DNA of 64,000 bases from Anthoceros angustus (GCA_010909165.1 MU008186.1:372001-436000); one strand, 5' to 3'; shown: positions 34,001 through 44,757, counted from the first letter of the stretch. Notes: generated from the letters alone by a model not told the origin. Program-made: numbers and translations.

Positions 34001-34713
34001 CCTGACCCCCGCATCCGACGATACAGTTGCATGGCCTGCTTGTCTTGCCCGTGCTTAACATGGGCACATATCATGGAGGACCACATGAAAGCATCTGGTT
34101 TGGCCACCAGGGTAAACACATCCATCGCGTCTTGCAACCTGCCATGAGAAACATACATTCGCAGGATGTGGTTGCACAGGAACGTATCCGGCTGATATCC
34201 CGTCGCAACCGTGAATGCATGGACCCGACGACCCAGAACAAGATCTTTCTTCACCACACATTGCTTCAGGACAGTGTAAAAAACAGACGTGGAAACGCAA
34301 CAGTCTCTCTGCACCAGAAGTCCCAAAGCCTCCACAGCCTCGGTGAGATGGCCCTGATGACATAACGCGCTCACAGTTTCAGCCGTGACGACCCTTTCGT
34401 ATCCTGCGGGCCTGGCATCACTCGCCAGGCTCCAGTCAGATTCCCTCATCGCCACATCCACCGAAAACAGTAGCTCCAAGCGAGGATCTTCCGCGACAGA
34501 TCCGTGACCAGTCAGACGTCCTCCTTGACGACCTAGCTTTCTTGCCAAGGTGCTGACACTTGCTGCCTCCTTGTTCGTCAACGATCGGTCCTTTGAATTC
34601 AGGCGAGCGGGAGCTCTTCCTGGAACACCAATTTGCTGGCTCCACCAACACGGTCCCCCCAAGGTGTCCGGTGGTCCTTTCCGTGGATCCATTAGCATGC
34701 CCCAGACAGCCAT
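31009..34713 (-). CDS. PPR-A: PLS-class pentatricopeptide repeat protein, nine triplets, E/E+ type
   Basis: A single exon encodes 1234 residues from ATG at 34713. After an N-terminus of about 100 residues (possible organelle transit peptide) come nine PLS triplets of about 104 residues, each marked by an NMYAKCGSLEDAQ-like motif and KDVVTWNAMIAGYSQQG. The C-terminus has E1/E2 motifs (YTCMVDLMGRAGRLDEAL, VWHTLLGSCRKWSNVEVGRY) and a short E+ stretch (PGQSWWADRDGLVHSFQVGN). There is no DYW deaminase domain. PLS-E proteins bind organellar transcripts and take part in C-to-U editing, with a deaminase supplied in trans; targets cannot be read from the sequence here. The gene is divergent from the cyclin-D1-binding gene, with 120 bp between the start codons. 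It is a close paralogue of PPR-B and PPR-C. Confidence 0.9.
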   Translation of the reverse strand: MAVWGMLMDPRKGPPDTLGGPCWWSQQIGVPGRAPARLNSKDRSLTNKEAASVSTLARKLGRQGGRLTGHGSVAEDPRLELLFSVDVAMRESDWSLASDARPAGYERVVTAETVSALCHQGHLTEAVEALGLLVQRDCCVSTSVFYTVLKQCVVKKDLVLGRRVHAFTVATGYQPDTFLCNHILRMYVSHGRLQDAMDVFTLVAKPDAFMWSSMICAHVKHGQDKQAMQLYRRMRGSGVEPDGHVFVAALQACGKGADLESGQEVHADVLASRFQRDLFVCNCVMDMYAKCGSLEHAQRVFDGLGEKDVVSWTALIAGYSRLGMGREALGLYKDMQEDGISVPNSVTFVCLLQACASVGAPALENGKQLHIQIKELGHQANIFVANSLVNMYAKCGSLEDAHKVFDGLGQKDVVTWNGMISGYSQQGMGQEALHLHSVMQEDGMVVPDSVTLLCLLQACASVGSPALEKGKQIHTQIRKIGEETDLRLANGLLNMYAMCGSLEDAQRVFDGLGQKDVAMWNAMIARYSQHGMNQEALHLYSAMQKDPNAVPDSVTFVCLLQACASVGTQALENGRQLHLQITDQGLQGHVFVASSLVNMYAKCGSLEDARGVFDGLGDKNVVIWSAMIAGYSQRGMGQEALDLYSTMQQDGIVAPNSVTFVCLLQACASVGSLALEKGKELHIQIREHGHEGDVFVANSLVNMYAKCGSLEDAHRVFDGLVEKDVVAWNAMISGYSQQGMGLEALQVYTDMQQDGAEPDSVTFVCLLQACASVGTPALEMGKELHVQIRERGHQTDMVLASSLINMYGKCGSLEDAQSVFDGLGQKDVMAWTALIAGYSQWGMSQQALQLFSAMQEDEMAVANSVTLVCLLQACASLGTEALDIGKRLHAQIRERRLQADVFVASSLVNMYAKCGSLEDGRAVFDGLGEKDVVTWTALIAGYSQQGMGQEALHLYRAMQNEGIAVPNSVTFVCLLQACANVAALHLGRELHAQIEEQGLRADKFVAGSLINMYTRSGSMVDARQVFETLPQRHLVAWNLLIAGYSHQGDGEEVFRLVLRMVQDGTQPDGHTFAAVLKVCSHTGLLSEGLEYFDAMSRHFGITPTVEYYTCMVDLMGRAGRLDEALALVKTMPVVPDPAVWHTLLGSCRKWSNVEVGRYAFEQAVKLDKQDVSAYVVMCNLYTGAQMWEQAQELQARRKRIRARKQPGQSWWADRDGLVHSFQVGNESIPKGKQG

Positions 34714-34833
34714 GGCGTGCAGGACACGCAGCGAAATTCCTTTCCAAAACCCTACTGTGAGGGTTTAACATCTCGAGCTACAATCCAGTTCGATCTTTTC
34801 TTCAGCGTCTGCAACTCTTCCGGTGATCAGACT
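34714..34833. promoter_or_regulatory. Compact divergent promoter region, PPR-A / cyclin-D1-binding protein
   Basis: Only 120 bp separate the divergent start codons at 34713 (-) and 34834 (+), so both leaders and core promoters must overlap here, or one true start lies further inside. No clear TATA box is seen. Confidence 0.45.
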
Positions 34834-36207
34834 ATGTTTATCAAGGGAGCGGAAATGGGAAAACATGGATTGAGGAAATCCGCGCAGGCTGTACGTGAAT
34901 CGCTCACGGTAATGCTTCTTCCCCTTGCTTCGCAGAAGATCTCACATTCATGTGCTTAGGGTTTGACATGTTAGAGCTGCAAGTCCTGATTGTGTTTTGC
35001 GTGGCAGCTGCTGGATGTGCCTGCAACCGATTCTGTTCAGAAAGTACCATGGGATGATGTGAAGAAACTTGCAGAGCAAGTATCCAAGCATGCGACAACA
35101 GGTAGGTAGGACAGTAGGTCTTTAGAAAACGTGCAGATGCTTGCGTCCAGTCTTGTGGGATGATTCAGCCCAGTCTCGTTGGATGTGTGCAATTCAGTTG
35201 GATTGTTGGGAAGTAAATTTGAAGACACAGTGGAAGCCGTGAAGACATATTTGGATACACTCCAAGGGTTGGTTCTACTGTCTCATGGGAGCACAGTCGG
35301 AGCAGGCAACACGCTTTTAGCTGCTGTTCGTGAGAATACTCTCAAAGTGGTAGAAACCAGCTTGAGCCTCCTGGACACAGCCATGCTTCTAGCTTGTCGC
35401 AGTAAGCATCGTTTCCATCAACTGATTCGTGCACATGTTACATGTCGGGAGCCCTAACCGGGCCTTGTTGTGCCTTCAGAAGCTAATGACAGTGAACGGA
35501 AGGACGTCCTACCAACTGCAGTTGGCAAGGTTTGGGAAGCATGCAAGGCTTTGCAAAAGGTTCCCACTGACAACCGAGCTGCTGTCGGAAGGAGCATAAT
35601 CCAGGTTATTGCGAGCATGCAGGATGTCACCCGGGAGTTGGATCAGGTCAGGGAATCTGCTCTGAATGACGCGACTGCGATCTCCGAGCTGCGCCTGGAT
35701 GAGAGAACATCAGAGAGTGGTAACAGCAGCAGCCCAGTAGCTCCACTGTCCGAAGGGGCCCTCCCTTCTGCTTTGGGCGATGACGAAGCCTCTGGCTCTG
35801 AGGACATGGATTTCGGCCAAGACCTGTCTGATGAGGAAATGGGAGTGGTGAAAGCCTCGACGCCGGTGATTGATTCCTTGATCCTAGTGCTCAAGCAAGT
35901 GGTTTACGTGGTTGCTGACAAGACTGCAGACACTCCCGTGGACCGCTGGGAGGGCTTGCTGGCATGTTGCAAAACCTTGGGTGTGACTGTGGAGGAGCTT
36001 GGGTCTTCCCTCTATCCCCCGCAAGAGCTGGATCAGCTCCAAGGCTGTTTGCGTAAGCTCAATTCTGCATTAGCCCAGGTGCAGCAAGAGGTGCTGGGGA
36101 TGCGGGGCTCCTTATCAGAGAGCCTTAGAGCAGCATGTGATCACGCGCAATCTTCTCATGTTTTTCTCCAGCAGACTTTGGATGCTGCAGATCCCACACT
36201 TGAATGA
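34834..36207 (+). CDS. Cyclin-D1-binding protein 1 (GCIP) homologue
   Basis: Four exons, 366 residues: 34834-34908, 35008-35101, 35198-35401, 35480-36207, all phase-consistent. A second in-frame ATG at 34855 is the alternative start. The protein is helical throughout and matches CCNDBP1/GCIP in both halves: VPWDDVKKLAEQVSKHATT, VGLLGSKFEDTVEAV, TVGAGNTLLAAVRE, then VGKVWEACKALQKVPTDN, AAVGRSIIQVIASMQDV, and after an acidic linker EEMGVVKASTPVIDSLILVL and SSLYPPQELDQLQ. Its length is close to the human protein (360). In animals it binds cyclin D and helix-loop-helix factors as a negative regulator; the plant role is little known. Confidence 0.85.
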
Positions 36208-36398
36208 CATCGCGTTCAACAAATGTTTCAAGAGAATATCCCCATGAGCTATGACAAAACACTCTCCGGAAGTATCGGACGAGACTATTTTATAGAGCTG
36301 CCCAGGAAGAAAGTGGCTTCTCGTCGGAGTTCCAAAACACTGTCCACGTTGACGCAGAGACTAGATAAAGTTACGGCGGGATCGAATACGCTACGAAA

Positions 36399-37669
36399 AT
36401 GAACAGAGTAAGGCTTCGGGTTCCTTGGGGAGGCCCAGCGAGGACTTTTGCCAAGGCTGCTGTTGTTGGAGGTTTGGGACTCTACGGCCTGGCCAACAGC
36501 CTCTTCACTGTGGACGGAGGCCATCGCCCAATTGTCTTCAATCGCCTGGTTGGAGTGAAGGATGAGGTAAGGCCAAAATTGATTCTATCCGTCTTCTTTG
36601 CGGGTTGTAAAATTCGGGCATCTTGTTGCTGAATAGATCTCTCCCTGGTTGTGAATTACAGGTGTATCCAGAAGGAACTCATTTCATGATTCCTTTGATC
36701 GACCGACCAATTATCTATGATGTTAGAGCCATACCTCGGGTGGTGGACAGTACATCCGGGAGCAGAGACCTTCAGACGGTAGGCTTATGAAGCTGAACCA
36801 GGTCGAGGAGAACTTGGAACGATTAGAAATCCTTCAAAGGAGATTGTTTAGCGGTGACTTGGAATTGTTTATCGACCGTGTTGCAGGTACGGATCTCCCT
36901 ACGGATCTTGACACGGCCTATGCCAGACAGGCTTCCTTCCATCTACCGGCAGGTTGGATTGGATTATTCGGAGCGAGTGTTGCCGTCGATTGTGCACGAG
37001 ACGCTGAAAGCTGTGGTAGCGCAATACAACGCCAGCCAGCTCATCACTCAGCGGGAGGTGCGAGACCGCGTGGTTCAATTCCGTTTTCTCTCTGCCAGGT
37101 CGGGTGCAAGATTGGCTTTCCGAATGTATTGTGTCATTGCGTATGATTTCTTTGTTCTCCAGGTTGTGAGCAGAGAAATTAGGCGAATTCTTCACGAGCG
37201 TGCTCGGAACTTCCATATTGCATTGGATGATGTGTCCATCACAAACCTCACTTTCGGGAAGGAGTTCACGGCTGCTATCGAGGCAAAGCAAGTCGCTGCT
37301 CAGGAGGCTGAGCGTGCAAAGTTCCTCGTGTAGAAGGCTGAGCAAGAGAAGAAGAGCATTATCATTGGAGCTCAGGTGCCTACCGGTTGCCAAGCCCGGC
37401 TGTTAAAGAGATCCTCGTTTCATTCGTATTCCTTGTTGTGCTCTGCACGATTGTGACAGGGAGAGGCAAAGAGCGCTCAGCTCGTCGGGGATGCTATGAG
37501 CAACAATCCGTCGTATCTAACACTGCGGAAGATTGAAGCCAGCCGGGACATCGCTAGCACAGTCGCACACTCCACCAACAGGGTCTTCCTCAACGCGAAT
37601 TCACTGCTTCTAAACGTTAACGCGTTGGGAAAAGAAGACTTGCAACAGAATCGAGTGGCGAAGAAGTGA
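36399..37669 (+). CDS. PHB2: Prohibitin-2, full exon set but with one in-frame TAG
   Basis: Five exons: 36399-36566, 36662-36778, 36887-37057, 37163-37375, 37460-37669, in total 293 codons with the final stop, the usual PHB2 length. Diagnostic blocks: [147 protein letters not shown]. Prohibitin-2 forms ring complexes with prohibitin-1 in the mitochondrial inner membrane (SPFH family, N-terminal membrane anchor). Codon 209 (37331-37333) is TAG, where the family has the conserved Glu of FLVEKAEQ. The rest shows no decay, so this is a very young null allele, a sequence error, or is bypassed by a splice variant. The gene is tandem with the upstream gene and convergent with PPR-B (75 bp). Confidence 0.85.
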
Positions 37670-37744
37670 TCGGATGTCTACAGGTGCACAGCGGTTTGTC
37701 ATCTGCCGAAGGGATGAGTCATCTGCAGTCGCTGCAGGATCTGG

Positions 37745-40700
37745 TTAACATGTATTTTGAGTTTCATTTTCTTCCTCGTCGCTACCGAACTTGTCTGCAG
37801 CTATAAATAAGGGTTTTTGTTCTGGTTGGGGAGGCCCTTCATCTCCAACCAAAAAGCTGTGTACAATTCCGTCCATGTCTGCCCACCAGCTCTGACCCGG
37901 CTGCTTCCAGGCCCTCGCTCTTGTTCTCCTAGCCTGCAACTCCTGGGCCTGCTCCCACATCTGGGCGGCGGTGTATAAGTTGGACATCAACACATATGCT
38001 GCTGCATCTTGCTCGTCCAACTCCACTGCTTTTTGGAAGGCATAGCGTCCCATCTCCACATTGTTCCACTTCCGACAAGCACCCAGCAGAGTGTGCCAAA
38101 CTGCAGCATTCGGAGGGACCGGCATTGTGCTCACCATATCGAGTGCCTCATCCAGCTGGCCTGCCCGGCCCAGGAGGTCCACCATGCATGTGTAGTGCTC
38201 CACACTGGGAGTGATCCCAAATTGCTTGCTCATGGCCTCGAAGCATTCTCTCCCCTTGTCTACCAGGCCCGTGTGGCTGCAGACAGTGAGTACACTGAGG
38301 AATGTGATGCCGACTGGATCTGTGCCAGCTTCTCTCATTTTCTGCAGCAAATCGAGCACCACTCTGCTGTTTCCTTGGCAGCTGTAGCCGGCAATCAAAG
38401 CACTCCAGGCGACAACATCTCTGTTCGGCAATGCATCAAAAACCTGCTGTGCATCCGCCATGCTCCCAGCCTTGGCATACATGTTTATCAAGCTGCTGGC
38501 GATGACGACGTCGGCTTGAAGACCCTGTTCTTCGATCTGTGCATGTAACTGCCTTCCCAGATGCAAGGCTGCCACATTTGCACATGCCTGCAAGAGGCCC
38601 AGAAAGGTGACGGAATTGGGCACAGCAATGCATTCTTGTTGCATTGCACTGTAAAGAGAGAGGGCTTCATGCCCCAGGCCCTGCTGGGAGTATCCCGCTA
38701 TCATGGCATTCCATGTTACCACATCCTTTTCACCGAGTCTATCGAAGGCTCGCTGAGCATCTTCCAAGCTGCCACACTTTGCGTACATGTTTACCAGGCT
38801 ACTGGCTACAAACACATCAGCTTCGTGTCCTTGTTCTCGAACTTGTGCATGAAGCTGCTTTCCCATCTCCAATGCCGAGGTGCCGATGCCTGCACATGCC
38901 TGCAGGAGGCACACAAATGTGACGGAATCAGGCACAGCTATGCCTTCGTCTTGCATTGTGCTGTAAACACGAAGGGCTTCCTGTCCCATGCCTTGCTGGG
39001 AGTACCCTGAGATCATGGCATTCCAGGTGACCACATCCTTTTGAACGAGGCCGTCGAACACACTCTGAGCATCTTCCAAGCTGCCGCACTTTGCATACAT
39101 GTTCACCAAGCTGTTAGCAACAAACACGTCAGTTTGAAGGCCTCGTTCTCTGATTTGCGCATGGAGCTGCTTCCCCTTCTCCAGTGCAGAGGTGCCCAAA
39201 CCGGCACATGCCCGCAGGAGGCTTACAAATGTGATGGAATCAGGTGCAGCGATGCCTTCATCTTGCATGCTACTGTAAAGGCAGAGGGCTCTATTGCCCA
39301 TGCACTGCTGGGCATACCCGGCTATCATGGCATTCCATGTCACCACATCTTTCTGACCCAGTCCGTCAAACAATCTCTGAGCATCTTCCACGCTGCCACA
39401 CTTTGCATACATATTCACCAAGCTGTTGGTTATAAACACATCAGCTTGATGTCCCCGTTCTCTGATTTGAGCATGGAGCTGCTTCCCCATCTCCAAGGCT
39501 GGGGTGCCCAAACTTGCACATGCTTGCAGGAGGCAAACAAATGTGACAGAATTAGGTACAGCCATGCCTTCTTCTTGCATAACACTGTAGAGGTGAAGGG
39601 CTTCCTCGCCCATGCCCTGCTGGGAATATCCTGCAATCATGGCATTCCATGTTGCGACCTCTTTTTGACCTAGGCGGTCAAATACTCTCTGAGCGTCTTC
39701 CAAGCTGCCACACTTTGCATACATGTTCACCAAACTGCTGGCCACACATCAGCTTGATGTCCTCGTTGTCTAATTTGTGCATGTATCTGCTTCCCCGTCT
39801 CCAGCGCCGTCGTGCCCACACTTGCACATGCCTGCAAGAGGCAGACAAACGTCACAGCATCGGGCACGGCAATCCCCTCTTCTTGCATGGCACTGTATAG
39901 ATGAAGGGCTTCCTGCCCCATGCCCTGCTGGGAATACCCTGCTATCATGGCAGTCCACGCCACGACATCTTTGTCAGCAAGTTCTTCAAACGCTTTGCGC
40001 GCCTCTTCCAAGCTGCCACACTTTGTGTACATATTTATCAAACTGCTGGCTACAAATTCCTCAGCTTGACTTCCTCGTTCTCGAATCTGCATATGAATTT
40101 GTTTTCCCTGCTTCAAAGCAGGGGTGCCCACAGTTGCACATGCCTGCAGAAGGCACACAAATGTCACCGAATTGGGTACGGCAATGCCTTCATCTTGCAT
40201 GACACTGTAAAGCTGAAGGGCTTCCTCGCCCATGCCCTGCTGGGAATATCCTGCAATCATGGCATTCCATGTTGCGACCTCTTTTTGACCTAGGCGGTCA
40301 AATACTCTCTGAGCGTCTTCCAAGCTGCCACACTTGGCATACATGTTCACCAAACTGCTGGCCACACACACATCAGCTTGATGTCCTCGTTGTCTAATTT
40401 GTGCATGTATCTGCTTCCCCGTCTCCAGCGCCGTCGTGCCCACACTTGCACATGCCTGCAAGAGGCAGACAAACGTCACAGCATCGGGCACGGCAATCCC
40501 CTCTTCTTGCATGGCACTGTATAGATGAAGGGCTTCCTGCCCCATGCCCTGATGGGAGTACCCTGCTATCATGGCAGTCCACGTCACGACATCTTTGTCA
40601 GCAAGTTCTTCAAACGCTTTGCGCGCCTCTTCCAAGCTGCCACACTTTGTGTACATATTTATCAAACTGCTGGCTACAAATTCCTCAGCTTGACTTCCTC

Positions 40701-42852
40701 GTTCTCGAATCTGCATATGAATTTGTTTTCCCTGCTTCAAAGCAGGGGTGCCCACAGTTGCACATGCCTGCAGAAGGCACACAAATGTCACCGAATTGGG
40801 TACGGCAATGCCTTCATCTTGCATGACACTGTAAAGCTGAAGGGCCTGCTGCCCCATGCCCTGCTGGGAATATCCTGCAATCAGAGCAGTCCAAGTCACC
40901 ACATCTTTTTGACCAAGTCCGTCAAACACTCTCTGAGCATCTTCAAGACTGCCACACTTTGCATACATGTTCACTAGACTGTTGGCTACAAACACATCAG
41001 CTTGATGGCCGTGTCCCCTAATTTGCACATGAAGCTGCTTCCCCATCCCCAAAGCTGATGTGCCCACACTTGCACATGCCTGCAGCAGGCACACAAATGT
41101 CACAGAATTGGGTATAACGATGCCTTCTTCTAGCATCACGCTGCAGAGACGAAGGGCTTCCTGGGCCATGCCTTGTTGGGAATACCCTGCAATTAGAGCA
41201 GTCCATGTCACCACATCCTTTTGAGCAAGTCCATCAAACACTCTCTGAGCATCTTCCAAGCTGCCACACTTTGCATACATGTTCACCAAACTGCTGGCTA
41301 CAAACACGTCAGGTTGATGACCTTGGTCTCTGATTTGCGCATGAAGTTGCCTTCCATTCTCCAATGCTGCGGCGCCCAAACCTGCACATGCCTGCAGGAG
41401 GCCCACAAACGTAACTGAATCAGGTGCTGCGATGCCTTCTTCTTGCATGATACTGTACAGACGAAGGGCTTCATGCCCCATGCCCTGCTGTGAATATCCT
41501 GCTATCATGGCATTCCAGGTTACCACATCCTTTCGACCAAGTCCGTCAAAAACTCTCTGAGCATCCTCCACGCTGCCGCACTTTGCATACATGTTCACCA
41601 AACTGTTGGCCACAAACACATCAGCTTGATGTCCTCGATGATTAATTTGCGCATGCAGCTCCTTCCCCTTTTCCAACGCCAGGTTGCCCACACTTGCACA
41701 TGCCTGCAGGAGGCACACAAAAGTAACGGAATCAGGTACAGCCCTGCCTTCCTCTGCCATAGCACCGTACAGAGCAAGGGCTTCCTGGGCCTTGCCCTGC
41801 TGGGAATATCCTCCGATCATGGCATTCCAGGTCACTACATCCTTGACAACAAGTCCGCCAAACACTCTCTGTGCGTCTTCCAAACTGCCACACTTGGCAT
41901 ACATGTTCACCAAGCCATTACCCACAAACAAATCAGGCTCACCACCCCTGGCCAACACTTCAGCATGCACCTGCTGCCCAGTTTTCAAGTCTGATCCCCT
42001 TGCACAAGCCTGCAGGGCTGCAACAAACACATGCCCATCTGGCTTCACACTCGACCTGCACATGCGATGATATAGTTGTATGGCCTGCTTCTCTTGCCCC
42101 TGTTTCACATGGGCAGAGATGATGGCAGACCAGGTGAAGGCATCTGGCCTGTCAACCTCTGCAAACACATCCATCGCGTCCTGCAACCTGCCATGGGAAG
42201 CATACATCCGCAAGAAATGGTTGCACAGGAACGTATCCGACTGGTATCCCTTCCTCACCGCCAAAGCATGAACCCGACGACCCAGAACCAGATCCTTCCT
42301 CTCTGCACATTTCTTCAGGGCATCAGAAAACAGAGATTTGGAAACACAACAGTCTCTCTGCACCAAAACCCCCAAAGCCTCCACAGCCTCAGTCATGCAG
42401 CCTTCATAACATAGCTTGCTCACGGTTTGAGTCGTTACCTCTCTTGCGTATCCTCTGTACCGGTCACAACCCAGCTCCATCCCCCCATCCATCTCCATAC
42501 CCACACCCATATCCATGTCCATACCCATACCCACACCCACACCTACGGCATCGACAACCCAAGCTGGCTTGTACAGTTTGTTTAACCACAGGACCTCCGG
42601 GGAAAATTGAGTCGAATTCTGGCTCTGCTTAACATGCCTGTTATCCCGCCAAACCAGGCATCCTCCTGGACAGCCTGGATTTCTTTCAAAAACACTGCAG
42701 ATTGCGGCTTCCTTGTTTCCCACTGCCTGGTTCGTTGAGCCAGGCGACCGGGAGCTCTTCCTGGAACACCTGCTAACCCGCAGCGAGATCGGATCCATGA
42801 AAACCGTCCCAACAATGGATCCTGCTGCTCTTTGCAGACAGCCATTGCACAT
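37745..42852 (-). CDS. PPR-B: giant PLS-class PPR gene, thirteen triplets, broken by a 4-nt deletion
   Basis: Two open frames on the minus strand, 42852-39741 and about 39745-37745, join into one gene of about 1700 residues once a shift is allowed near 39741-39750. There GCCACACATCAG stands where the internal duplicate at about 40361 has GCCACACACACATCAG, a loss of four bases in a CA run. The first part has the family N-terminus and triplets 1-8, the second has triplets 9-13, the E motifs (YTCMVDLLGRAGQLDEAL, VWHTLLGACRKWNNVEMGRY), the E+ stretch (PGQSWWADMDGIVHSFLVG) and an acidic tail of about 30 residues. There is no DYW domain. As it stands, translation would stop soon after triplet 8 without the E region needed for editing. 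The start is the first ATG (42852). It is probably organelle-targeted like its paralogues. Either a recent pseudogene or an assembly error in the repeat. Confidence 0.85.
39597..40850. repeat. 624-bp tandem duplication inside PPR-B (exactly two PLS triplets)
   Basis: Sequence at about 39597-40224 recurs at an offset of 624 bp (for example ATGTATCTGCTTCCCC at 39781 and 40405), nearly identical. 624 is twice the 312-bp triplet length, so the duplication added two PLS triplets in frame. The 4-nt deletion lies in one copy only. Confidence 0.85.
42466..42552. repeat. Hexanucleotide-like repeat coding a Gly/Met/Val/Asp tract in PPR-B
   Basis: Runs of CCCATA, CCCACA and TCCATx on the plus strand encode, on the minus strand, a low-complexity tract (VGVGVGMGMDMDMGVGMEMD) in the N-terminal region of PPR-B. 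PPR-A and PPR-C lack it. Confidence 0.75.
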
Positions 42853-43124
42853 GCTCGCACGCACGCATTAGCAAAGGCATTCGCTGCCTGCCGACACTGT
42901 CAAGCTTTGGTGTACTTAAGAACAGATGAGTGAAAACGCATAGGTACATACAAATAGGGGGTACCTTCGTACGCGAATCACGAATAAACGAATCACATGG
43001 TTAATCCACGAAACGCATCTCGTAGCATTCCGGCCTGGCACTGGCCTGTCTGGAGGCGCGGCTTCCTGGCTGGCTGGTTGCATCTCTTTCGACAAGCGAG
43101 GTGGCAAGGAAACAGCGCGGAAAG
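42853..43124. promoter_or_regulatory. Divergent upstream region, PPR-B / SGF29
   Basis: 272 bp lie between the divergent start codons of PPR-B (42852, minus) and SGF29 (43125, plus). No specific element could be assigned. Confidence 0.4.
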
Positions 43125-44757
43125 ATGGTGGCATCAGGGCAGCAGCGGATCGTGGAGAAGGCTGCCAGCGCAGTCACAGAGGAGAAAATGGCGGTGCTGG
43201 AGAAGACAACGGAGCATCTGCGAGAGCTGGATCGGCTGCGCAAGGAGCAGGACACCGTTCACCGCAAGATCAACAAAATTCACGTCAAGCTCTCGCAGAT
43301 AGGTATCGACGGGGCAGGGATGGAGCAGCTTGATTCAGAAGCAGCAATCTGAGATGACGACCGGCCGGAAAGGTGTCAAGTGTTTTGTTTAATGGCTTTC
43401 TTTGCATGTAATATGTGCAGACATATGTAAGGCTGAGAAATTGGGAGATAAGCTCTGGGTGAAGCTCCGTGGCTTGTATATGGCAGCAAAGTCGCTTGCG
43501 GAACAAGAGGAACAGTGAGTGAGTGACTGCTGGCAAGGGGGCGGGAGGTTTGTGGTTGACGTGCGGGATTTGGTGAGCTTACCAGGGTTTGGCGTGGCAG
43601 AACGTCGTTGGATTGTATTCGGGAACTGGATTCTTATTTAGCTCCTGTGCAAGGGCCTTCCAACAGAAAGAAACCAGGTTGTGTGTGGCAGCATTGTTTG
43701 ACATGCTTGCGCAAGCATGTTGCCGGGCATTACTGTAGGTGGTAACATTCAGGGCTTCATTTGCACCAGATGCGAGTGAACAGAAGAGAAAGAAAGCTAA
43801 GCAGGATAATGAGCCTGCGCGGCTGGCATCCCCAGTGCCCTCTCGGTTGCCTATCGACCATTCAACCATCTCCCTTGGTGATCAGGTTGCCAAGAACCTG
43901 GCTCTGTGTAGTGCTGTCTGTGTGCATGCTGTTAACAAGTAGTGTCGGCAGGTTTTCATGGTGGAGCAACCTGCAGGTGGCAGCTAGGGTGTCGGCGAAC
44001 GAGGCAGAGAAGGATGATTGGATAGTGGTAAAAGTCACACGGTTTGACCGTGAAAGCAAACAGTATGGATCCTCTGCTCTCCTCCGCTGTGCTAGTATCC
44101 AAGAGCATCGTGAAAGCTTGGGATTTTTATCTTCCATGAACTCTGACATGTTTGTGCAGGTATGAAGTTATAGATGAAGAACCTGGTGATGAGGAGGAGA
44201 GTGGGCAAAGGTTCGGGTCTCCAACTTCTCAAGAGTTTTACTTCCTTGTTAGAGCTTGTTTGACGGCTCAAGCTGAGTGATGTGCTTGTAGGAAATACAA
44301 GCTGCCAGCAGCATGCGTCATTCCGTTCCCCAAGCGGACAGATCCATCTAGTGCTCAAGATTTCCCTGTCGGCTCACAAGTTTTGGCTGTCTATCCTGGA
44401 ACCACTGCCCTGTACAGAGCAGTCGTTGTAGGTCCTGCAAGAAAGGTATCCTGCTTTGAGAGAAAGTGGAAACTTGGCCATTTGTTCTTGTACCCGCTAT
44501 TCCTGGCAATTTCTGACTGACGCGTTTCGTTCCCGGACCTTCTTGGGCTTCGCAGCGAAAGAGTGACGAGTAAGTCCCATGCAGTGAAATTGTGCTAGAA
44601 GGGTGATGAACGCGCTGCTGTGGCTCACGTGTTAATTCATTTTTGCAGCTACTTGCTAGAGTTCGATGACGATGAGGAAGAGGGGGTGGACGGCCTCCCA
44701 AAGCGTTCTGTCGTGTTCAACTATGTCGTCCAGCTTCCAGAAGGCCACCGTCAATGA
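43125..44757 (+). CDS. SGF29: SGF29 (SAGA-associated factor 29), tandem Tudor histone reader
   Basis: Nine exons, 292 residues: 43125-43302, 43421-43514, 43601-43677, 43770-43885, 43977-44062, 44160-44210, 44292-44445, 44556-44569, 44649-44757. Phases agree throughout. The N-terminal half is a coiled coil (KTTEHLRELDRLRKEQDTV). A basic linker and the tandem Tudor domain follow: VAARVSANEAEKDDWIVVKV, YEVIDEEPGDEEESGQRKYK, VLAVYPGTTALYRAVVV, YLLEFDDDEE, ending LPEGHRQ, as in plant SGF29A/B. SGF29 reads H3K4me2/3 and recruits the SAGA acetyltransferase module in the nucleus. Exon 8 is only 14 nt. The size is close to that of the Arabidopsis proteins. Confidence 0.9.

Noticed and set aside
31615-34365. 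Plus-strand open frames of 60-135 codons within the PPR-A region
   Set aside because: They lie antisense to PPR triplets and recur with the 312-bp period; the same holds at 38000-42400 and, on the other strand, 49510-51700. They are shadows of the repeats.
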